A stretch of 64,000 nucleotides of DNA from positions 1,009,501 to 1,073,500 of the forward strand of contig JAQFVV010012546.1 in NCBI GenBank assembly GCA_028023455.1, in the 5' to 3' direction. Position numbers and translations under genes: made by a program. The notes under the pieces were generated by a model that worked only from the letters and a program-made list of their open reading frames with translations, ran no database searches and was not told the DNA's origin. Source of the DNA: Epiperipatus broadwayi (Eukaryota > Onychophora > Udeonychophora > Euonychophora > Peripatidae). This document shows, piece after piece, positions 23,865 to 37,427 of this stretch (its first letter is position 1; the number at the start of each line of letters is the position of its first letter).

Positions 23865-26372
23865 CATATGTCTTTTGTAAAATATCACATTTTTTTAGAA
23901 TTCAGAAATGTACCCATCCTTTGGTTGCTTTAACAAGTTTTTTTGTTTTTGGAATTACTTGCTGTCAAATGAACTTGGACTATGGAAGAAAAAAAACTTT
24001 TTTTGCATAAAATGCTTCATAAAAAAAATTATGGTATATTATTGGAGGAACAAATATTTTTTTCTTGAAAAATACACCCTCTAACAAAAAAAAATGTTTA
24101 ACTTGATTATCATATGCCAGCATTATGGACAAACATTTAGGGATTATATATATATATATATATAAGTTTAAAAATATTTTTTATAATGATGATTATATTT
24201 TTTTTAAATTTTATTATTGTTTTTATAAGTATGATAATATTAGGAAATGTACATTTTTATTATTAAATAAACTAATATTATTATAAAAAATGTGTCTTCT
24301 AAACATGCTAAAATGTCAATATGGTATATATGGGTAATAAAAAAATAATCGAGTGATTGAATTATGATTCTCAAATTTTGTTTAATAAAAATATAATAAT
24401 TCAATACAAATAATATATATAGCATGAATACTAAGATAAGTTTGTTTAATACTTTAAAATAAATATGCTAAATATATCAAAATAGTATGCTGGACATATT
24501 TTTGATAATTAGTTGTTGTAATCATAGCTGTTATTATCCAAGAGGATTATGATATTTACAGAAGAATTACAAAAAGTGGTGATTTAGTGCAAGTCTTTTG
24601 TGAATGTTTATGTATTATATTTTTTGACCCAAAATTTTTAGCATGACAAATATATAGGGAAAGTGATATGAATTTTTTAAGTTTTTATATCATGTCTTTC
24701 ACATTATGCAAAATCTTTAATTCTAAGATTACAATCTAAATGCTGAAAACATTTAAAATTTTATATTATTCAAAATTTTGGAATTTTTCATGTTTTTTTT
24801 AAAAAGTTCTCTATATTTTGTAAATATCTAAAGTAGTATTAGTTTTTAAAACCTGTCCCTTTTTTAGATAATATCATTCCACATAATACTCATTTTAATT
24901 AATAACTTTTTATTTATTTGATATAATGTTTATAAAGTTAAAACCTTTTCCTTATAAAATCATTTAGGTAGCAAAATAATCAAAAATCCTGCCAATTAAG
25001 GTGGATATCATTCTACATCCATTTCATTTACTTTAAATGATTTGAAATTAAACAAATGCACACAAGTGATATTACTAATAACACTACAGATTTATATAGA
25101 TATAAATAGTGCTAATCAACAAAATAAATCAAGAATAATACATTATTAGGTGATTAAATAAAATTTTTCTGGTAAAGAGAACCACACTATGGCATACCAA
25201 AATTCAGCATGGCTTCCAACAAAAGTACAAGTAAACTAAAAAAAATTATACTACAAAAATATAAAGATATATAGATTTTTCAGTAGTAATTTTTTTAATT
25301 TATCTGAATAAAAATACCACATATATTTTTACATGTGATTAATCTAATTAGTATATTTCAATAAACATTGTTTTTTTCTAATTAATCAAACAGTGGTTAA
25401 CACGAATTATTCTTATTCTAATTATGGTAATATAGACTCGGTTCAAGTGAACACTTCACTTAATCCACACACTGTTTCATTTTATGTTCACATAGTTTCA
25501 TATTTTCTTATAAACCTTTCTACTTTCTATTTTTACAACAAATCTCTATCAATAACAATTTTAATTGGTTTAACTATCATTATATACATTAGTATCTAAT
25601 AATAAACTGTACTATGTATAGAGAATGTTGCATATATAATTGTTCATAAAATTGCAAAATATCATACTTTTTAATAGCATTTAAAAAGTTTTAATAATTG
25701 AGAGAATTAAAACATTCTTTGGAGAGAAATGTGTAGAAATTGTCAATTGGAAGAATTTTTCATGAAATATTTCATTATTAGCTTAAAATGAATCAGATTC
25801 TTGCAAGAATTTAAACATTTGATTGAATCTACATGGACGGAATGTTTTTTTTTTTTTACAGAAATGTCTTGTAATTATTTTTATAAAGATTCCATTTGTC
25901 TTAAAACTGTCTTTTTAATAATTAAAAAGATGAGTTACACTACATAAAGAATGTTGTGTACTTTTGTGTAAAAAAAAAAAAAGTGTTTGCAGATCAAAGT
26001 CTTTTAAAAACTTGTATAAAATATCAATTTTGTTCTGAACATCAGCAATTCTTTTCTTTTTTTATAGTGACTCCCAAAGCCAATTTTAATTCAATTTAGA
26101 TAAATATGTACCAAAATCTAATATAAAAATAGAACATTTCTCAATGGAAGTGAATGTCTTAAATCTTTTAAGTATATTTATTTCATTTAATCTTGAAATC
26201 TATTAATATCTTTTATGATTCATGCATTTTTAAAAATTATATTTATAACATATCATAAGTAAGTACATTAGGTATAACATCAATTATTACCTTTCAAGTT
26301 TGAGTAAGTTAAAGATTTTTAAAAGACTGGAAACTTTGAGTTCTACTAAAGACTGCTTTCGTTTTATATTAT
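23865..26372. other. AT-rich sequence with no recognised gene
   Basis: About 2.5 kb. Open frames at 24240-24425 and 25393-25599 are low-complexity Ile/Tyr/Ser-rich readings of AT-rich DNA. No long inverted repeat noticed. Confidence 0.45.
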
Positions 26373-26377
26373 ATTTG
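26373..26377. repeat. 5-bp target-site duplication (left), ATTTG
   Basis: Exact match to ATTTG at 27100-27104 on the other side of the solo LTR. Confidence 0.85.
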
Positions 26378-27099
26378 TGTTATAGTCCTCCCTTTTCTCA
26401 GAAGTGGACTATTCCAGATTCCGTTTTATCTGATCGGATCAAGCATTGTTTGCTGCTGGCCAATAGGCTGATGTACAGCTAAACACATGGCCAATGATTA
26501 ATACAGGCCAATAAGCAGTGATGATCACAGAATCTGAATGTTTTCAATAAGGTTATAGTCAGCCTTTTGTGAGAATCGGGGGAGAATGTTTGTCTAACCT
26601 ACAAAGATAGTGTGCATTATCATAGGGAAGCTCTGCTAACCTGAAAAGTAGTACACATTCCCATGATAGCACTACGCTATTTGTCCTATGCAGCTAGGCA
26701 AGGCCCACAGGTACTAGATGCTGCTAAGTCTACTGTAGGCTTGAGGCAAGCTGTCTTGTGCAGCTGGAAGAGTCATACCCCTTACCCATGAGGCAAGTTA
26801 TCAGGTGTAGCTAGAAACAGTAGGCAGAATCCAGAGTTTATATTAATTTATATATCAATATTGTATATATTCTTTTGTAGTATATATATATATATTTCCA
26901 TTCTTGCTATTAAAAGGTGTGAAGGTTGCCTTGACAGCAGTTAGAAATATTGGTTGCTATATTTACTGTGAATGTTTAGGTGGTTACTGGTTGGAAACTA
27001 ATTATATATATATATATAATAAAGATTACATTAATTGTAATACTAGTGTTTGTATTATTTTTCTGTAAGTTGGGTCTGTGATCCAGACCAAACACAACA
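26378..27099 (+). mobile_element. Solo LTR, 722 bp
   Basis: Starts TGTTATAG and ends ACACAACA, giving the TG...CA ends and a TGTT/AACA inverted repeat. It is flanked by a perfect 5-bp duplication ATTTG, so both ends are fixed. Promoter-like features lie in sensible order: three CCAAT boxes at 26460, 26491 and 26508, a TATA-like TATTAAAAG near 26909, and AATAAA at 27018-27023 about 80 bp before the end. Its G+C is higher than the flanks. Five-bp duplications are typical of Ty3/gypsy, copia and BEL/Pao. No internal region remains, as expected after LTR-LTR recombination. The family cannot be named from the LTR alone. Confidence 0.85.
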
Positions 27100-27104
27100 A
27101 TTTG
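27100..27104. repeat. 5-bp target-site duplication (right), ATTTG
   Basis: Matches the left duplication exactly. Confidence 0.85.
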
Positions 27105-29780
27105 TTTCCTATATATTTTATGGATTTCTTTGAGCTTTATATATACAATTGAAATGTTATTAACTCTTCATGTACAGTCTAAAGGAATTTTTAAAAAGTT
27201 AACATGTATTATATATTTATCCACATTGTTAAAATATTTGTTTATATATTGTACTGGAATAAAAATAGGTAAGCTGTCCCTTCAAACTTGACATGTATTT
27301 GGGTGAAAAAAACTGTAATGGTATAAATGAGACAAATAGGTGTGCAATGCCCAAAAAAGAGAGACTCTACTGAAAGCAAATTAAATGATGACTTTATATG
27401 CTTTCATCTTATGTCCCTAATTTGTACCAATACAACTTTAAAATAGATTGAATGGTAAAGTATTCTAGCCCTTATTTATGTAATGTAAATTTAAAATAAT
27501 GATTCAAATATTAATTAGCTAAGATGGGTATGAAATAATAATGTTAAACTATATGCTAGTTAATGTTCATTTGCCTACACCCCAATGTATAGTTATTACA
27601 CTTTAATTAATTAAAATAAGCAAACTCAGGAATTCTGTTTTAATAAATAATGATAATTTATTTACAGAAAGTAATGATAAAAAACAAACAAAATTAATTA
27701 CATTCTAAAAAAATAAAACTCAATGTGTAATAATTGCATGGTGATGCTAAACAACAGACTTATTTTTAGAACTAAGTGTAGATTGATTTTAATGATTATA
27801 TATGTGTGTATATGTGTACATTGAAACATATATTTTCCCCCTTTTGTATTATCTGTTCATCAATGATAAAACTTGCTTAAACTTTAAAAACAAATTTATA
27901 TTAATTAATAGACATCTTTCTTTTATATTTATATGTGTAGTATTTAGTCACTCATTAATATTCATTTTCATGGTATTAAGACAATTATAATTTATGGTAA
28001 GATTAAATATGAATAAGGTGTTTTATTATAAGATGTTTCTATTTATTGTACATTTAAAATTTTTATATGAGTAAAATAAAAATTTAAATGAATAAATAAA
28101 TAATTTATTCATAATTTTAAAATTAGTAAAAACTTATTAAACATTAGTTGAGAAATAGCATACTATTAAAAAGTTTTAGTGCTGAATTATAAAATAATTA
28201 AAATATGCAATTAAAATTATTTATTTATAAATGTAAAATAAATAAGTTTCTTATTTATATATAAATAAATAATGCATAAATAATTTTCTGTCAAGTAATA
28301 AAATGAAAATTTCATGAATAAATATGAAATTTTGTTTTAAAGATATCAACTAGTATTGTATTTTATATAGTTTATGAGTATTTTTTGTAATATAACATTT
28401 CTCCACACATATTTGTCCTTTATTTTAATATTTTTAATTTTTATATTTATGATGTAACTCATAAATAGCACGAAGAAATAAATCAGTATTTTATTTTTAA
28501 TGATTTCTTACAATTTGGAGCGTTTCTATTCATTTTTCTAATGCATTAATGACTCTTCTATTCTTAAGTAAAATGTTTACCAAATTGCAAGCACAGTTCT
28601 GAACTGATAAGCTGAGAAAGTCAAATGTTATTTTAATGTTATGTTCATTATTTATAATTTTATCTAATTTCTATACATTCAGCAGTAAAATACTAATTTA
28701 TATTTACAAAATAATTTATAATTGGCAACATAAAAAAATATTTTTAACCAAGAATTATCTTACATTGCTATATCAGTCAGCATGTAATATAATTATTTAG
28801 AGAGTAATTTTAATGCTTTTAAAGGGTTTCTTGGTAAATTTCATTTATCAATATGTATGTGTGTGTGTGAGTGAGAGAGAGAGAGAGAGAGAGGAGAGAT
28901 AGAGAGCAATTTAAAATATTGATAAAAAAACAAAATCTTGAAAAAGAAACTGTATGATTTGTTCATTTTCTTCCTTACTTTTTTTTTCTTTTTTAGCCAA
29001 GTAGGTTTCAAATATTTAAATTTAGATAAAAAATGACTACAATCTTTTATCTGGAAAACTAATGGATTTTTTTAAACATACTTTTTAAAGATACATTGAA
29101 TATTTTCAATCCAGTCACTTTGATTTGATTCCAAATGTCAGTTCAGGATGTCTGCATTCTTTGCGACTATATATATAATGATTGACAGGATGATTTTTTC
29201 CAGAATTTATATGAATGGCTTTGATATTAACATTTCTTATATATTTACGTGCAAATAAACATCCATGTGTCAATATCAATTAATTATTTCAACTTTTAGA
29301 GACCTCTTTATTATTATTGTTAAAGGAAGAAATATTTTACAAAGAGTATGTTATACTATTACATTTTAATTATTAAATTTTTAGAAAAATTTAATTGCAT
29401 AACGAGAACGGATTGTTGAAGTAATCAGCAAATAGCCAAGATAACTAGTCATTGTTTGTAAAATGCTTATTTGATTATTCTTAGTGGATGTGCTGTCTTA
29501 TCAAAAATTATCAGATGAATATTAACGCAATGACTGCAAAAAAAAAAAAACTGAAGTATAATCTGATCTTCACCATAGGTGATAAAAATACTATACTTTA
29601 TAAAGCACTAAGCTCGTGGCTTTATACTTTTAAAAATAAATCACAAATAAAAGAATAGCTTCATCAAGAACTATTTATTCTATTAGAAGTCTTTCTAAAG
29701 TCTTCGACATTTATTTGCATACTTTCAATGAAATTAAATTCTTCAATTATTTGTTCTAATGTTTCATTTTTAAAATAAAT
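27105..29780. other. AT-rich sequence, no gene
   Basis: About 2.7 kb. Very AT-rich at 28080-28330. The only distinct feature is the TG/AG microsatellite listed separately. Confidence 0.45.
28853..28907. repeat. (TG)n-(AG)n compound microsatellite
   Basis: A short TG run passes into about 10 AG units, then an imperfect GAGAGATAGAGAG tail. Confidence 0.9.
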
Positions 29781-29892
29781 GACAAAAACAATGTTAGCCG
29801 AGAGGTATCGCAGCCGCCATGCAAGCAAGTAGTTGGTTGCAGACGGTTGTGGGTTCGCGTCCCGGCCGATGCTATGACACATGGAAAAAAAA
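29781..29892 (+). mobile_element. tRNA-derived SINE (long-arm subfamily)
   Basis: Diverged start (GACAAAAACAATGTTAGCCG), then GAGAGGT, the insert GCAAGCAAGTAGTTGGTTGC, B box GGTTCGCGTCC, and the end CCGATGCTATGACACATGG with an A tail. Same subfamily as 22032 and 38031. Confidence 0.85.
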
Positions 29893-31416
29893 CAATTTAT
29901 TAGTAATTTAAATTTTTTTTTCAATAGTTCTCATTCTGAATTTTTTTAATACTTGTTAAGGTATTCATGTTTAGAATATCCACATTTAGTGTCATTCCTA
30001 AGTTAATACAAATCTGTGATTTTGCTTCGTGTTTACATATAACTGACTCATTAGACTATTTTATTTTTGATTCTTTTAGCTTACGTTAATTTATATTTGT
30101 TTTCATATTTTTGCTTTTAAATCTATAACCTTTTGCAGTCTTTTTTCATTATTTGAGATTTATCATCAGCTTTTAATGATTGATCTGTGTTTCTAAATGA
30201 TTCATTATATATATTTCTTATATATTGGAATTAGATATAAGTACTAGCATAAAAATCTATATCAAATGCTAAAAATAAATTTGGTATCTTTTATTTAATG
30301 GTAAAGCTTTTTATCCACAATGCCATCAATAAATAAGCTAGTGTGGTTTTTATCGAGTGTATTTATACTTTGAAATAATCCCTCACATTTCGATGTCACA
30401 ACTTCCTATTTGAAACTGCTTGTGTATATTTCTTCTTATTTCAAATTAATATATACTTTGATGTGCATTTGTTATCTCTTTTCTTTCTATAAACATTTTT
30501 TTTTTGTTTTGACTTAATAAAATTAAGTAAGTAATATATAATTATAAATATGTGTTTTTATAGGCACAGAAATTGTTTCCAAAAACAATATACTCTTCAT
30601 CTTTCTCTAGACATATTTATTCCAAAAATAAATAATCACTGAGCACCAGATAATATTAACTGGCTGTAGGGAAGCTCATAGCACTTTATTATCTTACGAG
30701 TATTCATTAGTCAATCTTATAGTAAATGGTTCTAGAGCAGCATAAAGAATAGTACTCTTGAAATAATATTAATTAAAATGCCAATCTAAATCTAATCAAA
30801 AATTAGCACTACCTAGGTATTTATATACAAGTTTTAGATCTGTAAGTTAAGTATCCTTATTGAAGACAGGTAGAATAATTAAGTATAAAACACAATGATC
30901 AAATAATATCACTTGACTATTGTTTGAGGTATTTTGCCATTATTTGACACCCAGTTTTAAAACTACATTAAATGTTAATAAGCTTATTGTTGCAAGATTT
31001 ATGTCCATCATCTAATATTTGGTATTGAATGTCTTTACAAAAATTTAATTTTGTTTAAACTTTTCAATGTTGGTGAGATTTGCCCATTTAAAGGTGATTG
31101 CAAGAACACAAACTGATGATTTTAAAAGAAAAAAAAGGAGTTTTAGCCAAGGTAACAGACCATGTATGTACCAATAAACATATATTCAATTGGGAAAATA
31201 GAAAAATATTGGATAGAAAGGAAACAGTACATAAAGAAAATTCAAAAAAGCTATTCACGTGACAATAGTTAATAACCTCCATAAATCAACTTCAACACTA
31301 GTGTAGCTATACATAAGGTATGGAAACAACTAATCAACTTTGCTCTTAGGAAAAATGGATATATCAGAAGGAACCTCATAGATAAGTATAAGAAATTTCT
31401 ATTGACTGTTACCATT
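29893..31416. other. AT-rich spacer
   Basis: No recognised element. The interval 30600-31400 is a little less AT-rich but carries no coherent frame. Confidence 0.4.
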
Positions 31417-31590
31417 GGCAAGATGACTTAGTTGGTTATAGTGTTATGTTAAAATTCAATATTAACAAATCTAAGTGTCCAGGTTTGACTCCCATACCAG
31501 TATTGTCACTGATCAGGCAATCAACACTGAAGAAGAGAGAATAATACTTCTCAAAACATTGTGCATATACTAACCTGTGTGTTATTACTA
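31417..31590 (+). mobile_element. Second tRNA-derived SINE family, head plus body
   Basis: An A-box-like TGACTTAGTTGG lies shortly before a B box GGTTTGACTCC (31482-31492). Spacing and bases fit a tRNA-like head (B-box consensus GGTTCGANTCC). The body that follows (TGTCACTGATCAGGC, GAAGAAGAGAG, TTGTGCATATACTAACCTG) recurs at 19.8 kb. It is unrelated to the GTCAAGC-type SINE. Confidence 0.65.
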
Positions 31591-31790
31591 GATGAATGTA
31601 ATTGAAAATTAAATAAAGTTAAATTATTCTAAAGACATTCAATATTTAATATTAGATGATGGAAATAATCCAATATATACAGAGAACTAAAATTCCATCA
31701 TTACAAAACTTCAGGAAAATATTTTGCTCTTTCATAATCACTATTTATTTATTGTATCATTTATTTTAATATATATATATATATATGCAT

Positions 31791-32068
31791 TCATCATCAT
31801 CATCAACCATTATCAATCCACTGCAGGATGAAGGTCTCTCCAAGTTCAATCCATCTTTTCTTATCTTTAGCTTCTCTTCTCCATATCACTCCTGCACACT
31901 TTTTTATTTCACCCATCCATCTCACATGTGATCTCTTTCTGGGTCTTTTACAATATCTTGAAATTCAGTTTAAAATTCCAATTGTCCATCTGTTATCATC
32001 TCTTCTAACAATATGTCCAGCCCAACTCCACTTCAGTCTTTTAATTTTTTCAATGAGGTCAGCACATT
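31791..32068 (-). pseudogene. RTE-like LINE 3' end (copy B)
   Basis: On the minus strand it reads from about TDLIEKIKRLK through SWAGHIVRR to ILQWIDNG, then ends in (GAT)n. This is the same C-terminal segment as copies at 11 kb and 45 kb. 5'-truncated just upstream, as expected for incomplete reverse transcription. The plus-strand frame at 31828-32070 is only its shadow. Confidence 0.88.
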
Positions 32069-33077
32069 AGGAGTAGCTATTTATTCTTTTAGTCTACTTC
32101 AGAATTATCTATTGTGAGCTTGAAAAACCGTTGGATATAAGGTGATTATTAAATCAAAGATAAGTTTTGAATGTAGCTTAGGAAAATAATATATATATAA
32201 GGAATAATATTTAAGTAGAAGGTTACAATAGCAGGCACTGTTACTTAAGATGTTTTAGTTATCATAATTTTATTTTGATTTATGGCTACTACATATACAC
32301 TAGATTCGTACAAAATTATTAATAATTTATAACGTAGACACACAATAGATTGAAGCCCTGATTTCAGCATGGTGAGCAGAGATTGGCCTATATATAGATA
32401 AGCTGTAAACATAAGCGTACAACTTATGCTTTTCAAACCAATCACATGACTGGATGTTTGTTCTTTCTTATATTATTATACAAATTCTATTTTTATACAC
32501 GCAAGCATTTGTGTCTTTACTCTTATATAAAATATGGGCATTAGGATTACAATAACTATAATTTTTAAGATATGCTTTAAAATTTGTTTTAAATCTTATT
32601 ATTTTTGCAAACGGCTTAACAACTAAAAAGCTTTAAGTTGATTTAAATAATGGGAATGATTTAAAGAAAGCAATATTTTGACTATTATAAGTGTTTCTAA
32701 CAGATGTTCTTTTATCATCTTAAAATACAAGCTTACTTAAACATTATAATATTAATTGCTGAATTTAAGCTGACTTTTTCTAAATGCAAAATTCTTTTTA
32801 AAAAGCTTATTTACTTCAAATTTTGAATATATTTATATATAATTGTTTATACGCAAATATGTAAGTAAATTAACACAATTTCGATGTAATTTTAAATAAC
32901 AAAACTCATTTTATAATTCCATGAAATAAATGATCAAATTAATTGCATTAGAAAAAAATAAGTATTGTGTTATTCACTATTATCTTTATTTTGCATTTGG
33001 AATAGTTTAATTAGTGTCTGCTGAAATATTTGTACTTGCTTTTAGTCAACATATATATATATAACTTCATTCTTTCT
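32069..33077. other. AT-rich spacer
   Basis: Nothing recognised. Confidence 0.4.
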
Positions 33078-33680
33078 TTTTTTGAAATACTCAACACACA
33101 CCTGTCTCTCACAAAGGAACTATTCGATAAGAAACTAAAAATCTGGATGTATACGAGCTTTTTAATCCACATGTTAAAACTGGTGACTCGAAACTTGGCA
33201 TTACCAATAGAAGAATCACATCACTATTCAAATTCTGGAATATGGAATCTAAGTATCTTGACCTTATAATGAAAATCAACCTGGAGGCAATGCCCACCAA
33301 CACTTTCCTATTCTATAAAAAAAATTACAAAAATACATCCAATCTGCATCAACTGCAAGAGACAGGAAGAAACATTTCACCACATTATTTTCAACTGTAC
33401 AGGGCTGGGAAATATCAGGAAAATTATATTTGACCACTTAAAAATCGATTATCACAAAATTCTCTTATTAAAAGACTGCTTAAAGACTAAAACAATAGCA
33501 GTGATCAAACTCTCGATATTCTTAACATACGCTATTTGGACAGTTAGGTGCATGAAAATTTTCACAACACCGCACCTGAATGAGGACACTTATTTCATAC
33601 AAAAACTAATCAAAATGAAGAAAAGAGATGAAATTCATGCTTCAAAATCCCAGTACGAAGACACATGAAACCTTTTCACT
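33078..33680 (+). pseudogene. Non-LTR retrotransposon C-terminal region with CCHC zinc finger (copy 2)
   Basis: One frame reads FNPHVKTGDSKLGITNRR, then FWNMESKYLDLIMKIN and LEAMPTNTFLFYKK. A frameshift near 33345 leads to CINCKRQEETFHHIIFNC, an intact CX2CX8HX4C zinc finger. It continues through LSIFLTYAIWTVRC and KMKKRDEIHASKSQYEDT to a stop. The same order of blocks is seen at 7.5-8.1 kb and, on the minus strand, at 47.5 kb. The catalytic RT lies upstream in intact relatives and is absent here. Confidence 0.8.
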
Positions 33681-35637
33681 ATACCACAACTACCTAGGAC
33701 CTAATGCTTCAAATACAACTCATCACATAAGATGCTCTAAGGAAATTTCAACACAACAAGCAACAAACCCCATTCAGGATCTTCAATACAGATACACAAC
33801 CATTGAAACAAAGAATTAACCCCCCTTTCTGACACCCTACTAATCAACATGTAACAATAGTAGCAATAATAAATTTATATTTTAGATATAACTTCATTCT
33901 TGAAACGGTTCTTCCAAAATAAAAAAGGTACATATAAATTGTCTATATGTGGTGTGCTGTTTTTAAAATTGTAGTCTATTTAATATACATGTAAATATCA
34001 TTCTAATGACATTTAGAATGTAATCTTGAATATTTTTTAAAAAATATCTAATTGTGAATAAAAATAACTCAGATTTATTGCTCTAATTATGGGAATTTTT
34101 TTTTTGTTTGAAGAGAGGTTGATTAATTACACAACAGTGCTATCTCAAAATAATTTTTAGATCATGTGGTAAATTTACTTTCACTACCTAATTTTCAAAT
34201 AGTGAATAGATGAATGTGTTCGTGCAGAATAACTATTGAATTAAGACAACATGATTGGTCAAATCATAACATTTTTACCTACTTTTTTTGACAATTTAAG
34301 TAATGTGAGTCTGATTTTTAGCAGTCACTAAAACCCTTCTTTATGTGTCTGATCATATAATTATAATTATCTACTCTGCATGCTTCTGACTGCACTATTT
34401 TCAATGACTTTGAAATAGCCAGTCAGTTAAAAATGATCAGTTTGTGATGAACAGTTGGGTTATATTAATAAAAACGGATGTTAAAATGTGTTATCTTCCA
34501 TCATAGTCTCTCTTCTCAACTTTGTTTATCATTTGGTTAAAATTATTTCCAATGCAGATAATTTTTCCAGTAAGCACTGATTTCTAAATATTGGGTATAG
34601 CATATTTATTTTCATTCTTTTACAAAATATTAGCATTGCCATTTAAATTACCTATTTTGAAATTTTAAACTTTTTAAATTTTTGACCTAGGCTTAATTTA
34701 AGTTTTAATAGATAGGTTCAATATTTCAATAACGCATTTTTGTTAGCTCTTTCTAATAGTTTTTTGGAAAAGAAAAAAAAAGTCATATTTATGTGTATTT
34801 TGTTGGCTGTGTGGTAAAATGACATATATATATATCATTTAATGGATAGGCATCTTCATTATTTTATATGACTCATTTATATTTTCCTAGGTTTCAAAAA
34901 CATTTAATATTTTGATATTTACTAATTGTATGACAAACAAATTTAAACGGTTTGAATTTTATTCTATGTAAAAATAGTTTATTTAATGTACATCATTTAT
35001 AAAAATAATAAATAGACTTACATATAAATTCTGAAATAAACTCTACGTATATATATAATATTAATAGAAAGATTAAGGCGGCTTGGTTTAATTGCACAAA
35101 CTGAATAGGTAGGTGATGAGTCAGAAAACCAATATCATTCAATTAACAACAAAAAAGAGTTTTTAAGGTTTATTAGTGATAAAATAATGTGGGTGTTCTT
35201 TTTTTTTGTTTGGTAAGCATGATTATGACACTAAAGCTTTGAACTTATACTTGGTTTATTTAATTAAATTTTATTTCATTCTCTGTTACAGTATTTTAAT
35301 ATTATTACTATATATATGTGTGTGTGTTTGTGAAAGATTGCGTCGCACACAAACATGTAAATGCCTGATCAATATTTATGTGTATATAATTAAAAAGTAT
35401 TTTGTAAATTGTATTTCATATATAACGAATCTCAGTGTTTTTGTAAATAAAAATATATAGAGTTGGAATTGTAATGATACTACTAAATCTATAGCATTTG
35501 CTTCAAATGTCCTATAAATAATTTAAATACATAAATAGTATTGAATGTGATGTAAAATATATTTTCAAGACACACCAAAATAACTATAATAGAAATATTG
35601 TTATTATACTTATATTATTTGATATTACATATATATA
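33681..35637. other. AT-rich sequence, no gene
   Basis: The first 150 bp may be the 3' untranslated part of the LINE. The rest holds only short TA tracts. Confidence 0.4.
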
Positions 35638-36368
35638 TAGATAAATTATAAGTTTTTGGGATGTACCGTGTCTTATTTTCCATTGAGCACCGATATTTCG
35701 ACGGAATAGCAACTGCCATTTTCAAGGTTAACTTTTGAAAGAAAAACCGTTAGATCTTAACAAATAACGTGACTGTGTGCGAGATGAGAAATGAGATTCC
35801 AGTTCAGCATTCACAATATGAGGCTTATCAAAATGTTTATTTTCCTCAGTATTTTTATCTGTTAATTTTAAGTTAATATTGGATAAAAAGAGAGGTTTCC
35901 ACATAGCTGGAATACGTTGTGCTTCATCAGTTCTATTTAAACTAGTAGGTCTCTTTAATATTTCAATTGACTCTCTCATGGTTCTTAAATCATATCTTTC
36001 CAAATTAGCAAGTAGTTTTGTATTGTCAAAATTAGGTTTGTGACCAGTTTCTAAATAATGGGAAGTAAAAACTGATGTGCTAATTTTTTGTTGAAAAGCA
36101 TTTTTATGTTCCTTAATTCTGACATTAATTCGTCTATTAGACTGACCCATGTAGCCTCTTGAGCACTGGAAACACGGAATTTCATAAACTCCTTGGTGTT
36201 CCAAAAGTATTCTGTCTTTAGGTTTATACAAAAAATCACCAATTTTTTGCCAGTAGAAAAAATGGTCTTTATATTAAAACAAGATAGTCTTCTACTGATT
36301 TTATCAGTAACCCCCCTAATGTAAGGCAAAATTACTCTATTAAAAGAGGAATTATCAATTCTATCCTC
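35638..36368 (-). pseudogene. Truncated Penelope-like element with GIY-YIG endonuclease (left arm)
   Basis: Minus-strand frame 36231-35728 (167 codons) encodes a GIY-YIG endonuclease of the PLE type: GVY, ten residues, then YMG (GVYEIPCFQCSRGYMGQSNR), a following RINVRIKEHKN with the conserved Arg, and RTMRESIEIL with a candidate Glu. This domain sits C-terminal to the RT in PLEs and nicks DNA for target-primed insertion. A one-base loss in an A run near 36243-36248 (six A here, seven in the other copy) shifts the upstream reading IRGVTDKISRRLSCFNI out of frame. The RT itself is gone: the copy is 5'-truncated at 36368. The 3' untranslated part extends to 35638. Confidence 0.9.
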
Positions 36369-36389
36369 ATTAATACTAAAAAGAAAAAA
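36369..36389. other. Spacer at the centre of the PLE palindrome
   Basis: 21 bp between GAGGATAGAATTG and its inverted copy. It begins ATTAATACTAAAAAG. The two PLE copies meet here by their truncated 5' ends. Confidence 0.85.
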
Positions 36390-37122
36390 GAGGATAGAAT
36401 TGATAATTCCTCTTTTAATAGAGTAATTTTGTCTTACATTAGGGGGGTTACTGATAAAATCAGTAGAAGACTATCTTGTTTTAATATAAAGACCACTTTT
36501 TCTACTGGCAAAAAAATTGGTGATTTTTTGTATAAACCTAAAGACAGAATACTTTTGGAACACCAAAGAGTTTATGAAATTCCATGTTTCCAGTGCTCAA
36601 GAGGCTACGTGGGTCAGTCTAATAGATGAATTAATGTCAGAATTAAGGAACATAAAAATGCTTTTCAACAAAAAAATAGCACATCAGTTTTTACTTCCCA
36701 TTATTTAGAAACTGGTCACAAACCTAATTTTGACAATACAAAACTACTTTCTAATTTGGAAAGATATGATTTAAGAACCATGAGAGAGTCAATTGAAATA
36801 TTAAAGAGACCTACTAGTTTAAATAGAACTGATGAAGCACAACGTATTCCAGCTTTGTGGAAACCTCTCTTTTTTTATCCAATATTAACTTAAAATTAAC
36901 AGGTAAAAATACTGAGGAAAATAAACATTTTGATAAGCCTCATATTGTGAATGCTGAACTGGAATCTCATTTCTTATCTTGCACACAGTCACATTATTTG
37001 TTAAGATCTAACGGTTTTTCTTTCAAAAGTTAACCTTGAAAATGGCGGTTGCTATTCCGTCGAAATATCGGTGCTCAATGGAAAATAAGACATGGTACAT
37101 CCCAAAAACTTATAATTTATCT
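36390..37122 (+). pseudogene. Truncated Penelope-like element with GIY-YIG endonuclease (right arm)
   Basis: Near-identical to the left arm on the opposite strand. The upstream part is in frame here (seven-A run kept), so IRGVTDKISRRLSCFNI runs into the GIY-YIG domain (EIPCFQCSRGYVGQSNR). A CGA to TGA change then stops it at 36627-36629. The remaining domain is readable to the end at 37029-37031 but with a further shift near 36875. Neither copy encodes a complete endonuclease. The 3' part (GTCGAAATATCGGTGCTCAA) matches the left arm. Confidence 0.9.
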
Positions 37123-37427
37123 ACATCATATAACCGTGAAAACATTAAGTATAACCTATATATATATGAAAATAATGTCAGTGATAATGCTAAACAGAAA
37201 TAAATATCCAAATATTAAATTACTCCACATGGTACATAAGTTCAGGACCATTCTCTGTGAAATAAATATATAAATATATTATAGTCCATCTTTCAAAATT
37301 TAATATTTGGATATATATATAATTCTAAGGTGTAACTTGCTTATGACTACAATATTAAAATCCAAAAAAGAATTGAGCATTCCATTCTTTGTTTGTCATG
37401 AAATGAATAGTTGGAAGAGTGAGATTA
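37123..37427. other. AT-rich spacer
   Basis: No recognised element. Confidence 0.4.
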
